A stretch of DNA of 64,000 nucleotides. Origin: Chionoecetes opilio. Lineage: Eukaryota; Arthropoda; Malacostraca; Decapoda; Majidae. The DNA lies in contig JACEEZ010021699.1 of NCBI GenBank assembly GCA_016584305.1, positions 196,397 through 260,396 of the forward strand. Direction: 5' to 3'. Of this stretch, positions 1-12,747 are shown piece by piece; position 1 is the stretch's first letter, and every line of letters begins with the position of its first letter. A model generated the notes under the pieces. The model did no database searches. It worked only from the letters and a program-made list of their open reading frames with translations, and had not been told where the DNA came from. Position numbers and translations under genes: made by a program.

Positions 1-3000
1 CTTTGTGGAGCAACAACACTTAGTTGGATCAAGATGATATCCTAGCCAGGTCTTTACCTGGTGGTACACTCGGTAACTGTGGTACTTGGCTGCATCGCCG
101 GTGGGTGGGAGAGATTCAGGAGGCAGATAGACCGACCTGGATGCCACATTGCTACTGAACCTGGCTGCTCTTTCAAAGTCAAGGGTATTTCCAGGCTTAC
201 AGTTGTACAGGACTTCTAGAGAGGCCTGGCCATGCTTGTTAACATTATCATGGGTTTGATTTGGCTTCATGAATAAGCTGGCATGATCCTTGAGCTGATG
301 GCATTTGCTCATTGCCATGACCTTCCCTATGCTTTACGGCCTCGACGTCGTATCACACCCTGTGACGTCATGTAGGAAGAGCAACGATGCAGTAAGGTCA
401 GGGGCTAGATGATCTTATAGGATCCGGATGTTGAGGATCTTGCTGGCTGTCTGCAGGAAGATGACATGATGTCTGGGACTGAGATGGTGCAGCAGCAGGA
501 CCAGCAGGTCGGTGTCGTCCCCAGCAACTGCCACTGATCTCCTCTTGGCCATGGTACATGCTGTTGACACAATGTAGTAGTCAGCATCACCAGCACTGTG
601 ATGGAGTTCAACTCCAGCTTTCTCCAGCTCACTGTCAATGAAGTACAGAAACATCTGCTTGTTCCTGGGGTTTGCGAGGAATGCCTTCTTCTTCATAGTC
701 ATTTCTGGCTTGAAGTTAACTTCTGCTCCGATGTAGTTTGAGCTGGTACGTCTGTGGTGTGCTTCATCCCTGGTAGAGGGACCACTTTCATAGCCATCAA
801 ATATGACAACAGCATGTCTGTAGTGGCGATGTACATACTGCACATACAAACTGGACAGATTGGCATATGTTGTCTGTTTGGGCCATGGCAGCCGTTGCAA
901 GAGTGCACCGCCATCAAGGACGTACACCACATCATCTGGGCATTGACTTACTACACAGGATGGTACCTTCTTCACCAGGCCTGTCTGGAGACTGGCCTTG
1001 TCTGGCAGACGCATCAGGAGACTGGTGTCAAACAGAGCTGTAGGGTAAGCTGACAACTCGTATGTGAACAAGCTTTCTGTATCAAAAGTACATGTTCCTG
1101 CCACAAAAAGGCGCTGGAACAACTGTTTCGGGTCAATCTCCAGGCGTTCTCCTTCAACTGCAATGTAAGTTGAGGCAGAAAGTGTGGTGACCTGATATCT
1201 CTTGCAAAACGTGTTCTCTGCTACCGATTTGCCCTGCATAGATTTCAGTATGGCATGACCAACTGACTCTGCTCTTTCTACATTCACAGACGTGTCAGCT
1301 ATTACTCCAGATGACAGACTACGCAGTTCCCTCGAATCCTGGGAGAAGGGTTTTCGTTCAGAGAAGTAGTTCAGGATGGTATGCACATCCTTGGCATCTC
1401 TGGTCATCCTAGCAGCTGACCTGTCTTTGTGAACCTCTGCTTCCTTGATGTCTTGAAGGCCGGTCACTTCTTTCATGGCCCTGTTGACTTCTCCACATGG
1501 TTGGGTGGACAGCAACCATATCAGACTTGTCGACTGTTCAAACTCCCGACCTCTTGTCAGACCACCAACCGCCTTAAAGTTCCTCGTGAGAACTTGTTCA
1601 GTATACAGGTCACTGTATATTCCTGCCCAGTAGTTGTTGCTTCTTCTCAGGACAAAGAGACCATCAACAAACTTGCTGTATATAAGTGGATGAGTATCCT
1701 GGAGCTTCTCCACTTTGTTCAATTACAAGACAAGGGACTGTGTGTAGTTGTGATGTCCTGAAGCAGCCAGAAAAGACAACATCTCCTTCAGAGCGTGTAG
1801 ATAGAGCAGCCAGTTTCCTGTGCGACCAGCCCTGATGAATGTACGGAGAATAGCAACAAGAGTCAAGTACATGAACCAGAGCTTGGCTGTGCGGTGTTTA
1901 CTCAGAGATTCACGCCATTCTGCAGAAGCTAATTTAAGTTGTGATGTATTTTCAGATGACAGAGCTTCGTCCAGGGTCAGGGTGTCTTCTGAAACTTGTT
2001 TGACAAGATATTATACTGCTGTCAGAACTTCTGCACTATTCTGAGGACCTGAAAGATAACACCACCATCACTTATCATGCCACAACCACCACAGGCATAA
2101 TGCATTCATTACACATGCAAAAAAAATGAATGCGTATTACTATCACCATTAATTAGAATAAACGCATGACTAATGTAACTAAATCTACGTGAAACTTTTG
2201 ATGCTGCATACCGACACAAGTTGCACACTCTTCATCATCTTCATCATCTTCATGCTCATCCATCATGTTCTGTACGTCATCATGTACTAAGTCTTGTACA
2301 CCCAAGTCTGGTTCAACTGATTCAGAAGCAGGAAGAAGACTCTTTGAAACAAACACAGCACCACACTTTTCAAGCATCTGCTCGAGGTCATAACATGCAA
2401 CACCAGGAGAACATTGTCAGGTATTTACATCATCTACAAAGAACATGAGAAGGAAAAACTACCTTCCATCTGATCTCCTGGGTGACTTGAGTCCTCCTCG
2501 CTGAAGACACAGGGTACAGGGAAACCGAGCATCTGTGCTGTAGCCATGGTGTTCAGAGCAGAGTCCACCAGCAGATGAGCCCTGACAGCACGTGCCACGG
2601 CCTTCCCAGACAATATGTGCTCCACACTGCCTTCAGCATACACTTGGGACATCACCTCCTTTAAGCCGGAACCAGCCATGAGACTACCAATAGAGCCCAG
2701 GAAGCTCATCTGTGTATGGAATCCACCCAGGATGAGGACGATCTGATGCAGTGGACTCTCTCTTGGCTGAGCTTCGATGATCATGAAGGCAATCCACCAC
2801 AACTGTTGGTCGGAGGTGATGACTGGAGCTGTACTGTACCGGTTAGCATGGTCCACAACATACTCCAACGTGGAGTGCACACAGGTAGGGTCAGATGGCG
2901 TGAGGTCAATCTTGGGCAGGAATATGTCAGAGCTTTTTCCAGGATGTTGGATGTTGCGATGCAGCATCTGCATGTACCCTGACCACACAGGTTGTGGTTT

Positions 3001-4604
3001 TGGAAGGTGGAAGACCACTGTCCACATCACATCAAGGTTGTCATTCTGTATGTCTCGCTGGAACACTTCAATATTGGTGTACATAATCTTGGACAGAACT
3101 GTCTTTGGATCTCTTTGTTCCACCAGATTCACTTTTGATAGTCGCTTGACGACCTCCATGTCCACCTTGAGTCGTGGGATTCTCCTGGTACTCTGGACAG
3201 CTGGGGTGAATGTCGCCATTTGGCCCATTACATGGATTGACCCGTGGCCATCTAAGGTTTTGGAGGCGTGGTCAACATTGTCTGCTTGGTACTGGAGGAA
3301 GGAACCTGCAACTTGTTCTGGGAGATCAACACCTTGCACTGCCGCAGCGTTGCTTCTGTACTTGTTTGCTTCTGTGTATGAAGAGCAGAAGCCAAGTTTG
3401 TTGATCATGTCAACCAGATCACGGTGACCATACTTGTGTTCCAGTGTCACGCTGAGACCAACTTGCAGGGGTGGGAGAAATGGCGAGGACATGTGGACTG
3501 CATGATAGACTGACCTATTGAGGCCACATGCAACTTTGCATTTCTGCTCTTGGTAATGCTGCCTAGGAGCAGTTGCAATGAATGAGGCAGGTATGCAACA
3601 TTTGAATCAACAGAACGCATATCCTCCGAAGTTGGGTACTCCTCATTATGACGTTCCATGAATTTTATCTCTGTTCTTATGAATTTCCCAACAGTTTCAA
3701 TAAGTCTGTCCATATCGGAGAGTTCTTTCATTTCACTTGCTCTGTCATGTGCTTCTTGAATGATGGATTTAACATTGGACGTCAGAGTGACGATATTAGG
3801 ACGTTGTCTGATGGTGGTAATTGATACCCTTGCACCATAGTGATTCTCCAGCTCTCGCTTCAGTTGCTGCGGGGTGTAGACTTCCTCTTCGGTCATGCCA
3901 CTCTATCTAAGCATAACTTGGTGCAATTCTTGCAGTGTGATGGTCTCATCGTCTTTCTCTTCCAGAAAGTCAATTGCATATTGAATAACACCAACTTTGG
4001 ATGTGCTTCTAGGTCGACCAAATTTTCTTCTCTTGGTGGAAGAATTGCATTCTTCAGATGCAAATTCCGGAGGGGCCTTTCCCTTCATGAATAGGTCCTT
4101 GCACGTGTGGTGGTATAGGGTCTCCTCAGCTGGTAGATCATTTATCACTGGAAGACGAGACTGGAACTTCAAGGCCCAATCATCCTCCCTGGTGTGACAA
4201 TGACGTAGAATGTTCTCTTGAAACCCGAGAGTAATAACATGACTGTATCTGTAGCTAGCTTTGGTAGTATTTTTCTGTGCAAGAAACATTTCAACAACGA
4301 CTCCACAGAAGAGGCAGTGGGTTTTGAAAGCAAAGACATTTTCCTCAGCTGATCTCAGGTTTGCCATAACAACTTCAGAAGATTCACGATTTTTGGCAGA
4401 TTTGATAGTTTTGGGATTTGTGTGCCTGCTCCTGCATACTTTGTGCACAAGGATATCATGATTTAAGTCAAAGACCAAATCTGGGACATCTAAGTTTCTC
4501 TCTTTGTTTGCTTTGTTAATGCCAGCACACCCTTTCTCTGTCATTTTGACATAGTCATTGGACTTATCTAGGTCAATCACTTCTCTACAGATGACACACG
4601 CCAT
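1..4604 (-). pseudogene. Academ-like transposase/XPG-like nuclease gene, copy 1, inactivated
   Basis: Read on the minus strand, the pieces are: a Cys/His-rich N-terminal region (4604-3903), a short segment (3896-3447), a transposase core (3492-2434) with an ADNVDH motif and an LGGFH motif, and the nuclease half (1722-1). The nuclease half shows VLDGGALL, VIFDGYES, GDADYY, GDDTDLL and, after a stop, TGCDTTS. By position these resemble the N and I regions of FEN1/XPG nucleases. In-frame stops occur at 3903-3905, 1723-1725, 415-417 and 334-336. A one-base frameshift lies near 3480. The region 2433-2045 may include an intron. Every defect is also present in copy 2. The CXC tail is outside the window. 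This is a dead gene, and the function is inferred from motifs only. Confidence 0.65.
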
Positions 4605-4653
4605 CTCTGTTCAGTCTTCAGTTAGTTCATCTACCCTCCACCACAATCATGCT
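1..4653 (-). mobile_element. Academ-like DNA transposon, copy 1 (runs off the left edge)
   Basis: This stretch matches 7610-12262 with a constant offset of 7609, so there is no net length difference over about 4.6 kb, and the frames I compared are identical in protein. Homology continues up to the left window edge. At the other end it decays through a few small indels around 4621-4653 and then stops abruptly, so this copy lacks the 5' subterminal region and TIR seen at 12262-12747. The nuclease C-terminus, the CXC motif and the 3' TIR would lie left of position 1. Assignment to Academ rests on the transposase plus XPG-like nuclease plus cysteine-rich tail architecture and is moderately sure. 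Confidence 0.7.
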
Positions 4654-5100
4654 GTATTCATGCATGCACTTGTGAAATAGACATCTAGATCAAACAATAC
4701 ACAAGTGTCATCCCTAAAGTACCATCCTAATAGCTGATGCATCATAGTCACCCTACCAATTAATGGCTTTCCATATCCTTGAATCGTCGTCATCCTCCAG
4801 TAACCTCTCCCATCTTCCTAATTCCATAATATCTACACGCACTCTCTCCTCATTCTCGGTAACACTGGTCTTAGCACACACGTACAAAGTGTGTTAGAAG
4901 TTGCTAACATAAGAATTAAAATCATCATCTCGTATGCATGACATTTGTTGTGTGATATTTATCAAAATACTATAATTGTTGATCTTATAGTACTTAAAGG
5001 ATTTTCGATCAATATAGACACACGGGGGTACCCGTGTCTTCGTGCCGACCTTCGTCGCTGCTCTTCGTTCCAAAATATATCCCTTTTATGGTACCCTTCA
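4654..5100. other. Unassigned interval between transposon copy 1 and a LINE fragment
   Basis: No open frame or repeat is recognised. The sequence is not homologous to the corresponding interval right of copy 2 (12262-12500), so it marks where the duplicated block ends. A short GC-rich stretch with repeated CGTCG-like words lies near 5020-5080. Confidence 0.4.
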
Positions 5101-5945
5101 TCAGTCGTTCGTCGTTCGCCGCTCGACCTTCATCATGACTGATGGTACGGGGCCTAGTGTCGTTGCCCGACGTAGATTACCAGGGTCAACCCCTGTGCTA
5201 GTAATTCCCATGATTATCGGGGCGTGGTCAAAAGGGAGGTAACTACGATGCACCACAAACAAATTATTAACGGAGTCTAATAACTGGGGTGATACAATAC
5301 ACACATCTAACTCAGAGATCCATACATCAAGTTTGCGGTACGTCATGTCACTCACAAAATGCTTGTCAAATGTCTTCAGATTGTTTAACACCATCAGCTT
5401 ATTATCAATACAGATAGTAGACAGTATTTCAGCATTATCGTTAGACACATTAAAATCATCCATTCTGGATATTCCTATCTGGATAGGAATATAGGTTTGC
5501 TCATGACATTTGTACAAATGGTAAAAATGTTCTAACACTCTTACCGAACCTTGCATTCATATCACCTATTATGTTCTAACTCTCTTACCGAACCTTGCAT
5601 TCATATCACCTATTATGATGTAAGCATTACACATGTATTTATAATCAAGCTTTTCCAAAATAGCGGCACATTATTCGTAGGAATAACACTGCGAATCACT
5701 TGGTGGTATGTAGCAAAACCCAAACAAAACACCATAGATGTTCCGAAACTGTGGCACACTTGATCCCCAACTTTCATATCAACGTCATGCACTAAAGGAG
5801 CGATACATTTTCTTACAAGCACCATCGTACCTCCTCTGTCAGCTGATCCCACGGCCTTGCTTCAAAGGCTACGTACCCAGGTAAATGACCGGGTACATCT
5901 GTCTTTACTTCATTAAAACCAACTCCATCATACACATAATAGTTG
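5101..5945 (-). pseudogene. Endonuclease-domain fragment of a non-LTR retrotransposon
   Basis: Two minus-strand frames (5852-5613 and 5556-5101) and a third piece up to about 5945 read as consecutive parts of one apurinic-type endonuclease domain of a LINE. The first begins GGTMVLVRKC and the second carries DNKLMVLNN, TYRKLDVWISELDV and LPFDHAP. The last corresponds to the conserved catalytic S/D-D-H block near the end of such domains. The pieces are separated by frameshifts and an internal gap, and a short duplication (CTTACCGAACCTTGCATTC) lies at 5539-5605. No reverse transcriptase follows, so this is a truncated relic. The LINE clade cannot be set from this fragment. Confidence 0.6.
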
Positions 5946-6312
5946 GCTTACACTTAACTTTTACAACTTAGTACATACCCTATTTATGATCCAGGATATT
6001 ACTTTAATTTGACTTACTTGCTGTGGATAATAAAAAAATAAACAGGACTCCAGCTATCAATTACTTCACCATCCTTGTACACCTTACGTTCTCGCGTATC
6101 GAGGCGGATGACACACCCAATAATTATTATCTGGCTTCTCCTTCTCAGCTTTCTCCACATCCCGCAGCCTCCACCACTCTTTCCTGACAAAAGGTTGGAC
6201 ATCCTTCTTTATATAAATTGTCTTGACGTTGTCGCTTGCTGTCTTCAAACGACTACTGTTCTCCAAGATGCGAATTCTCTGGTCTTTATCAGCCAGTTAG
6301 AAGTATGGTACG
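5946..6312. other. Unassigned AT-rich interval
   Basis: Nothing supportable is seen here apart from short incidental frames. It leads into the CA microsatellite. Confidence 0.4.
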
Positions 6313-6361
6313 ACACACACACACATACATACACACACACACACACACACGCACACACACA

Positions 6362-6432
<71 letters not shown>

Positions 6433-6470
6433 ATCCATACAAACATGCACACACACACGGACACACACAG
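6313..6470. repeat. (CA)n microsatellite
   Basis: A nearly uninterrupted CA run with a few CATACA interruptions, followed by CACGG-type degenerate units. The CV/TH frames here are repeat translations, not genes. Confidence 0.95.
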
Positions 6471-6676
6471 TGTCTACTACGTTTACTACTACCACGACTA
6501 CTACTACTTTTAGTACTACTTCCCATTACTGTTATTACTGTTCTTTTACTACTACTGCTGCTACCATCAATACTGCTACTGCCACTGCAAATACAAAATA
6601 GTTGATTGCTGCTGCTACTGTTACTACTACTATTGCTATTTTACTACAATCGCTATTGCCTCCATAACTACTACTA
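6471..6676. repeat. (TAC/ACT)n compound trinucleotide repeat, left half
   Basis: Degenerate TAC/ACT/GCT triplets continue to the left end of the Academ-like element. The same triplet family in the same orientation resumes immediately after the right end (12748-13020), so the transposon appears to have landed inside one triplet array. Confidence 0.8.
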
Positions 6677-7020
6677 TAGTCCAGTAATTAAATAGCAGAG
6701 GTTTGACAAAATTGCTTTATTTTGTTTCTGAACTGATTTTGACTGGAAATTAGGTTTAGCCATTATTAAGTTTAAATTAAAAAAAAAAAATTCATAAGTT
6801 AAAAAATTAAATATTTTAAAAAGTTTTAGTCATAAATTAAGTTTAGGTACTAGCCAGGATAACAAATCTACCCTGATCTGCTCACTGCTAGTACCCCAAA
6901 TTTGCCGTAATCCAAGATGGCCGACATCACGGGTACCGAATACCAAACATTACCATAGCTTCCAAACTAATAGAGCTATAAATGCAAACAAAGTGTCTAA
7001 TCCTATGTTTTGGGGGTCAG
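6677..7020 (+). repeat. Left TIR of Academ-like copy 2, with an 87-bp insertion
   Basis: It aligns in reverse complement with 12492-12747. An extra AT-rich segment (about 6754-6840) bounded by a direct GTTTAG repeat (6754-6759, 6841-6846) is absent from the right arm. The TIR contains the word CCAAGATGGCC at about 6912-6922, close to the YY1/Pho-type AAGATGGC core, mirrored in the other arm. Confidence 0.8.
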
Positions 7021-7094
7021 ATAATTCATTTACAGCGTCTTTAATAAGATTGAGATGTTTTTAAAGCTTGATTGTGACAAGACTCCCTGATTAC

Positions 7095-7480
7095 ATAGCA
7101 CATGTAACTAAATGACTAGACAACTCGTACTACCTATAATCTAGTCAACTTGTACTTATCCACATCATATATGTATAACTTAATCTAAAATCCTGAGAGC
7201 ATAGTCATCCAGAGACTCTGCTTCCTGTTCACTGCATCATTGGTGCAGGTGATTTCCTTGCAGTAACCACAAGTCAGTGTACAGGGCATGATCTAACCCA
7301 ATGAATTAAACAACTCAAACTACCTACGTACAGTCTAGTCTATTTAAACTTATGCACATCACATTCCCAAATCTAACATCCAGACAGTTTAATCATCCAG
7401 AAGCTCTGCTTCACTGTTCACTGCAGCATTTGTACAGGTGATTCCTTTGCAGTCACCACAAGCCAGGGTGCACAACAGTC
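7095..7480. repeat. Diverged tandem duplication of the gene's 3' end
   Basis: The interval around 7100-7285 is a diverged direct copy of about 7290-7480. Both contain the series ACTACCTA, CTAGTC, ATCCACATCA-like words, a TCATCCAGA-GCTCTGCTTC-like word and a CAGGTGATT-CCTTTGCAGT-like word. The second copy holds the actual end of the CXC-encoding frame and the first holds a decayed version of the same codons. The last ~30 codons and the trailer were therefore duplicated at some time in this lineage. Confidence 0.65.
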
Positions 7481-10400
7481 CATTCTTGCGACATGAACAG
7501 GTTTTTTTGTCGCACTTGCCGTGGCAGTTGCATTTGACTAGCTTCAGCAAGGATGCTGGAGCAGCATCCCGCTGCATCCTCACTGGCTTGAGCTTCTCCA
7601 CATTATGGTCTTTGTGGAGCAACAACACTTAGTTGGATCAAGATGATATCCTAGCCAGGTCTTTACCTGGTGGTACACTCGGTAACTGTGGTACTTGGCT
7701 GCATCGCCGGTGGGTGGGAGAGATTCAGGAGGCAGATAGACCGACCTGGATGCCACATTGCTACTGAACCTGGCTGCTCTTTCAAAGTCAAGGGTATTTC
7801 CAGGCTTACAGTTGTACAGGACTTCTAGAGAGGCCTGGCCATGCTTGTTAACATTATCATGGGTTTGATTTGGCTTCATGAATAAGCTGGCATGATCCTT
7901 GAGCTGATGGCATTTGCTCATTGCCATGACCTTCCCTATGCTTTACGGCCTCGACGTCGTATCACACCCTGTGACGTCATGTAGGAAGAGCAACGATGCA
8001 GTAAGGTCAGGGGCTAGATGATCTTATAGGATCCGGATGTTGAGGATCTTGCTGGCTGTCTGCAGGAAGATGACATGATGTCTGGGACTGAGATGGTGCA
8101 GCAGCAGGACCAGCAGGTCGGTGTCGTCCCCAGCAACTGCCACTGATCTCCTCTTGGCCATGGTACATGCTGTTGACACAATGTAGTAGTCAGCATCACC
8201 AGCACTGTGATGGAGTTCAACTCCAGCTTTCTCCAGCTCACTGTCAATGAAGTACAGAAACATCTGCTTGTTCCTGGGGTTTGCGAGGAATGCCTTCTTC
8301 TTCATAGTCATTTCTGGCTTGAAGTTAACTTCTGCTCCGATGTAGTTTGAGCTGGTACGTCTGTGGTGTGCTTCATCCCTGGTAGAGGGACCACTTTCAT
8401 AGCCATCAAATATGACAACAGCATGTCTGTAGTGGCGATGTACATACTGCACATACAAACTGGACAGATTGGCATATGTTGTCTGTTTGGGCCATGGCAG
8501 CCGTTGCAAGAGTGCACCGCCATCAAGGACGTACACCACATCATCTGGGCATTGACTTACTACACAGGATGGTACCTTCTTCACCAGGCCTGTCTGGAGA
8601 CTGGCCTTGTCTGGCAGACGCATCAGGAGACTGGTGTCAAACAGAGCTGTAGGGTAAGCTGACAACTCGTATGTGAACAAGCTTTCTGTATCAAAAGTAC
8701 ATGTTCCTGCCACAAAAAGGCGCTGGAACAACTGTTTCGGGTCAATCTCCAGGCGTTCTCCTTCAACTGCAATGTAAGTTGAGGCAGAAAGTGTGGTGAC
8801 CTGATATCTCTTGCAAAACGTGTTCTCTGCTACCGATTTGCCCTGCATAGATTTCAGTATGGCATGACCAACTGACTCTGCTCTTTCTACATTCACAGAC
8901 GTGTCAGCTATTACTCCAGATGACAGACTACGCAGTTCCCTCGAATCCTGGGAGAAGGGTTTTCGTTCAGAGAAGTAGTTCAGGATGGTATGCACATCCT
9001 TGGCATCTCTGGTCATCCTAGCAGCTGACCTGTCTTTGTGAACCTCTGCTTCCTTGATGTCTTGAAGGCCGGTCACTTCTTTCATGGCCCTGTTGACTTC
9101 TCCACATGGTTGGGTGGACAGCAACCATATCAGACTTGTCGACTGTTCAAACTCCCGACCTCTTGTCAGACCACCAACCGCCTTAAAGTTCCTCGTGAGA
9201 ACTTGTTCAGTATACAGGTCACTGTATATTCCTGCCCAGTAGTTGTTGCTTCTTCTCAGGACAAAGAGACCATCAACAAACTTGCTGTATATAAGTGGAT
9301 GAGTATCCTGGAGCTTCTCCACTTTGTTCAATTACAAGACAAGGGACTGTGTGTAGTTGTGATGTCCTGAAGCAGCCAGAAAAGACAACATCTCCTTCAG
9401 AGCGTGTAGATAGAGCAGCCAGTTTCCTGTGCGACCAGCCCTGATGAATGTACGGAGAATAGCAACAAGAGTCAAGTACATGAACCAGAGCTTGGCTGTG
9501 CGGTGTTTACTCAGAGATTCACGCCATTCTGCAGAAGCTAATTTAAGTTGTGATGTATTTTCAGATGACAGAGCTTCGTCCAGGGTCAGGGTGTCTTCTG
9601 AAACTTGTTTGACAAGATATTATACTGCTGTCAGAACTTCTGCACTATTCTGAGGACCTGAAAGATAACACCACCATCACTTATCATGCCACAACCACCA
9701 CAGGCATAATGCATTCATTACACATGCAAAAAAAATGAATGCGTATTACTATCACCATTAATTAGAATAAACGCATGACTAATGTAACTAAATCTACGTG
9801 AAACTTTTGATGCTGCATACCGACACAAGTTGCACACTCTTCATCATCTTCATCATCTTCATGCTCATCCATCATGTTCTGTACGTCATCATGTACTAAG
9901 TCTTGTACACCCAAGTCTGGTTCAACTGATTCAGAAGCAGGAAGAAGACTCTTTGAAACAAACACAGCACCACACTTTTCAAGCATCTGCTCGAGGTCAT
10001 AACATGCAACACCAGGAGAACATTGTCAGGTATTTACATCATCTACAAAGAACATGAGAAGGAAAAACTACCTTCCATCTGATCTCCTGGGTGACTTGAG
10101 TCCTCCTCGCTGAAGACACAGGGTACAGGGAAACCGAGCATCTGTGCTGTAGCCATGGTGTTCAGAGCAGAGTCCACCAGCAGATGAGCCCTGACAGCAC
10201 GTGCCACGGCCTTCCCAGACAATATGTGCTCCACACTGCCTTCAGCATACACTTGGGACATCACCTCCTTTAAGCCGGAACCAGCCATGAGACTACCAAT
10301 AGAGCCCAGGAAGCTCATCTGTGTATGGAATCCACCCAGGATGAGGACGATCTGATGCAGTGGACTCTCTCTTGGCTGAGCTTCGATGATCATGAAGGCA

Positions 10401-12213
10401 ATCCACCACAACTGTTGGTCGGAGGTGATGACTGGAGCTGTACTGTACCGGTTAGCATGGTCCACAACATACTCCAACGTGGAGTGCACACAGGTAGGGT
10501 CAGATGGCGTGAGGTCAATCTTGGGCAGGAATATGTCAGAGCTTTTTCCAGGATGTTGGATGTTGCGATGCAGCATCTGCATGTACCCTGACCACACAGG
10601 TTGTGGTTTTGGAAGGTGGAAGACCACTGTCCACATCACATCAAGGTTGTCATTCTGTATGTCTCGCTGGAACACTTCAATATTGGTGTACATAATCTTG
10701 GACAGAACTGTCTTTGGATCTCTTTGTTCCACCAGATTCACTTTTGATAGTCGCTTGACGACCTCCATGTCCACCTTGAGTCGTGGGATTCTCCTGGTAC
10801 TCTGGACAGCTGGGGTGAATGTCGCCATTTGGCCCATTACATGGATTGACCCGTGGCCATCTAAGGTTTTGGAGGCGTGGTCAACATTGTCTGCTTGGTA
10901 CTGGAGGAAGGAACCTGCAACTTGTTCTGGGAGATCAACACCTTGCACTGCCGCAGCGTTGCTTCTGTACTTGTTTGCTTCTGTGTATGAAGAGCAGAAG
11001 CCAAGTTTGTTGATCATGTCAACCAGATCACGGTGACCATACTTGTGTTCCAGTGTCACGCTGAGACCAACTTGCAGGGGTGGGAGAAATGGCGAGGACA
11101 TGTGGACTGCATGATAGACTGACCTATTGAGGCCACATGCAACTTTGCATTTCTGCTCTTGGTAATGCTGCCTAGGAGCAGTTGCAATGAATGAGGCAGG
11201 TATGCAACATTTGAATCAACAGAACGCATATCCTCCGAAGTTGGGTACTCCTCATTATGACGTTCCATGAATTTTATCTCTGTTCTTATGAATTTCCCAA
11301 CAGTTTCAATAAGTCTGTCCATATCGGAGAGTTCTTTCATTTCACTTGCTCTGTCATGTGCTTCTTGAATGATGGATTTAACATTGGACGTCAGAGTGAC
11401 GATATTAGGACGTTGTCTGATGGTGGTAATTGATACCCTTGCACCATAGTGATTCTCCAGCTCTCGCTTCAGTTGCTGCGGGGTGTAGACTTCCTCTTCG
11501 GTCATGCCACTCTATCTAAGCATAACTTGGTGCAATTCTTGCAGTGTGATGGTCTCATCGTCTTTCTCTTCCAGAAAGTCAATTGCATATTGAATAACAC
11601 CAACTTTGGATGTGCTTCTAGGTCGACCAAATTTTCTTCTCTTGGTGGAAGAATTGCATTCTTCAGATGCAAATTCCGGAGGGGCCTTTCCCTTCATGAA
11701 TAGGTCCTTGCACGTGTGGTGGTATAGGGTCTCCTCAGCTGGTAGATCATTTATCACTGGAAGACGAGACTGGAACTTCAAGGCCCAATCATCCTCCCTG
11801 GTGTGACAATGACGTAGAATGTTCTCTTGAAACCCGAGAGTAATAACATGACTGTATCTGTAGCTAGCTTTGGTAGTATTTTTCTGTGCAAGAAACATTT
11901 CAACAACGACTCCACAGAAGAGGCAGTGGGTTTTGAAAGCAAAGACATTTTCCTCAGCTGATCTCAGGTTTGCCATAACAACTTCAGAAGATTCACGATT
12001 TTTGGCAGATTTGATAGTTTTGGGATTTGTGTGCCTGCTCCTGCATACTTTGTGCACAAGGATATCATGATTTAAGTCAAAGACCAAATCTGGGACATCT
12101 AAGTTTCTCTCTTTGTTTGCTTTGTTAATGCCAGCACACCCTTTCTCTGTCATTTTGACATAGTCATTGGACTTATCTAGGTCAATCACTTCTCTACAGA
12201 TGACACACGCCAT
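7389..12213 (-). pseudogene. Academ-like transposase / XPG-like nuclease / CXC protein, copy 2, inactivated
   Basis: Segments in order on the minus strand: a Cys/His-rich N-terminus (12213-11512; CVICREV near its start, HCLFCGVV inside); 11505-11056; and a transposase core (11101-10043) with ADNVDH at residues 70-75, an SDQ motif at 227-229 and LGGFH at 255-259. Next come an acidic linker (9986-9762) and the nuclease half (9331-8024), whose TEQVL motif near its start may carry the third catalytic acid. The tail (7927-7389) ends in a CXC motif (CNCHGKC...CSCRKNG, 7434-7535). XPG-like motifs: VLDGGALL ~8515, VIFDGYES ~8410, GDADYY ~8190, GDDTD ~8120, TGCDTTS ~7960. Defects: stops at 11512-11514, 9332-9334, 8024-8026 and 7943-7945, and a frameshift near 11090. 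A GT...AG-like interval at about 10060-9987 could be an intron. The DNA-processing role is inferred. Confidence 0.7.
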
Positions 12214-12491
12214 CTCTGTTCAGTCTTCAAGTTAGTTCATCTACCCTCCACCACAATCATGCTGTTATTCCATGCACATGCAGCCTGTAGAAATGAAACG
12301 AAATTAAGACATTTACAATCTAGAAACATTTCAAATAACAACAGTGAAGGCATGGTGTGAATTACAAATAAGACAGAATAAAGTAGAATCATATGACAAT
12401 TTTTTGCGCAACATTTAGAGCATGATTGCAATTATCTGCAATTAGGTCACATACAGACAAATAATACCATAATAAATGAACTCCTTGACCT

Positions 12492-12747
12492 GAAAAACAT
12501 AGGATTAGACACTTTGTTTGCATTTATAGCTCTAATAGTTTGGAAGATATCCTAATTTTTGGTTTTCGGTACTTGTGATGGCGGCCATCTTGGATTACAT
12601 CAAATTTGGGGTACTAACAGTGAGCAGATCAGGGTAGATTTTTTATCCTGGCTAGTAGACCTAATTTCCTGTCAAAATCAGTTGAGAAACAAAATAAAGC
12701 AATTTTGTCCAACCTGGGTGGATTTTTTTACTTTAATTACTGGACTA
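12492..12747 (-). repeat. Right TIR of Academ-like copy 2
   Basis: Reverse complement of the left TIR, without the 87-bp insertion. Ends CTGGACTA. Contains GGCCATCTTGG (about 12583-12593), the mirrored AAGATGGC-type word. Confidence 0.8.

Larger units (their letters stand above)
6677..12747 (-). mobile_element. Academ-like DNA transposon, copy 2, complete between TIRs (about 6.07 kb)
   Basis: The two ends are inverted copies: TAGTCCAGTAATTAAA starts at 6677, and its reverse complement ends at 12747. Inverted similarity continues inward through the shared words GACAAAATTGCTTTATTTTG and CTACCCTGATCTGCTCACTG. The element is flanked by CTA at 6674-6676 and 12748-12750. That is consistent with a 3-bp target duplication, although the flanking repeat is itself CTA-rich. 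One minus-strand gene fills the interior. A short target duplication of 3-4 bp, TIRs and a transposase linked to an XPG-like nuclease and a Cys-rich motif fit what I recall of the Academ superfamily. Other superfamilies with 3-bp duplications are not excluded. Confidence 0.75.

Noticed and set aside
754..1053. Plus-strand frames opposite the Academ-like genes (also 1429-1761, 2777-3427 and their second copies)
   Set aside because: They are shadows of the minus-strand coding-derived sequence.
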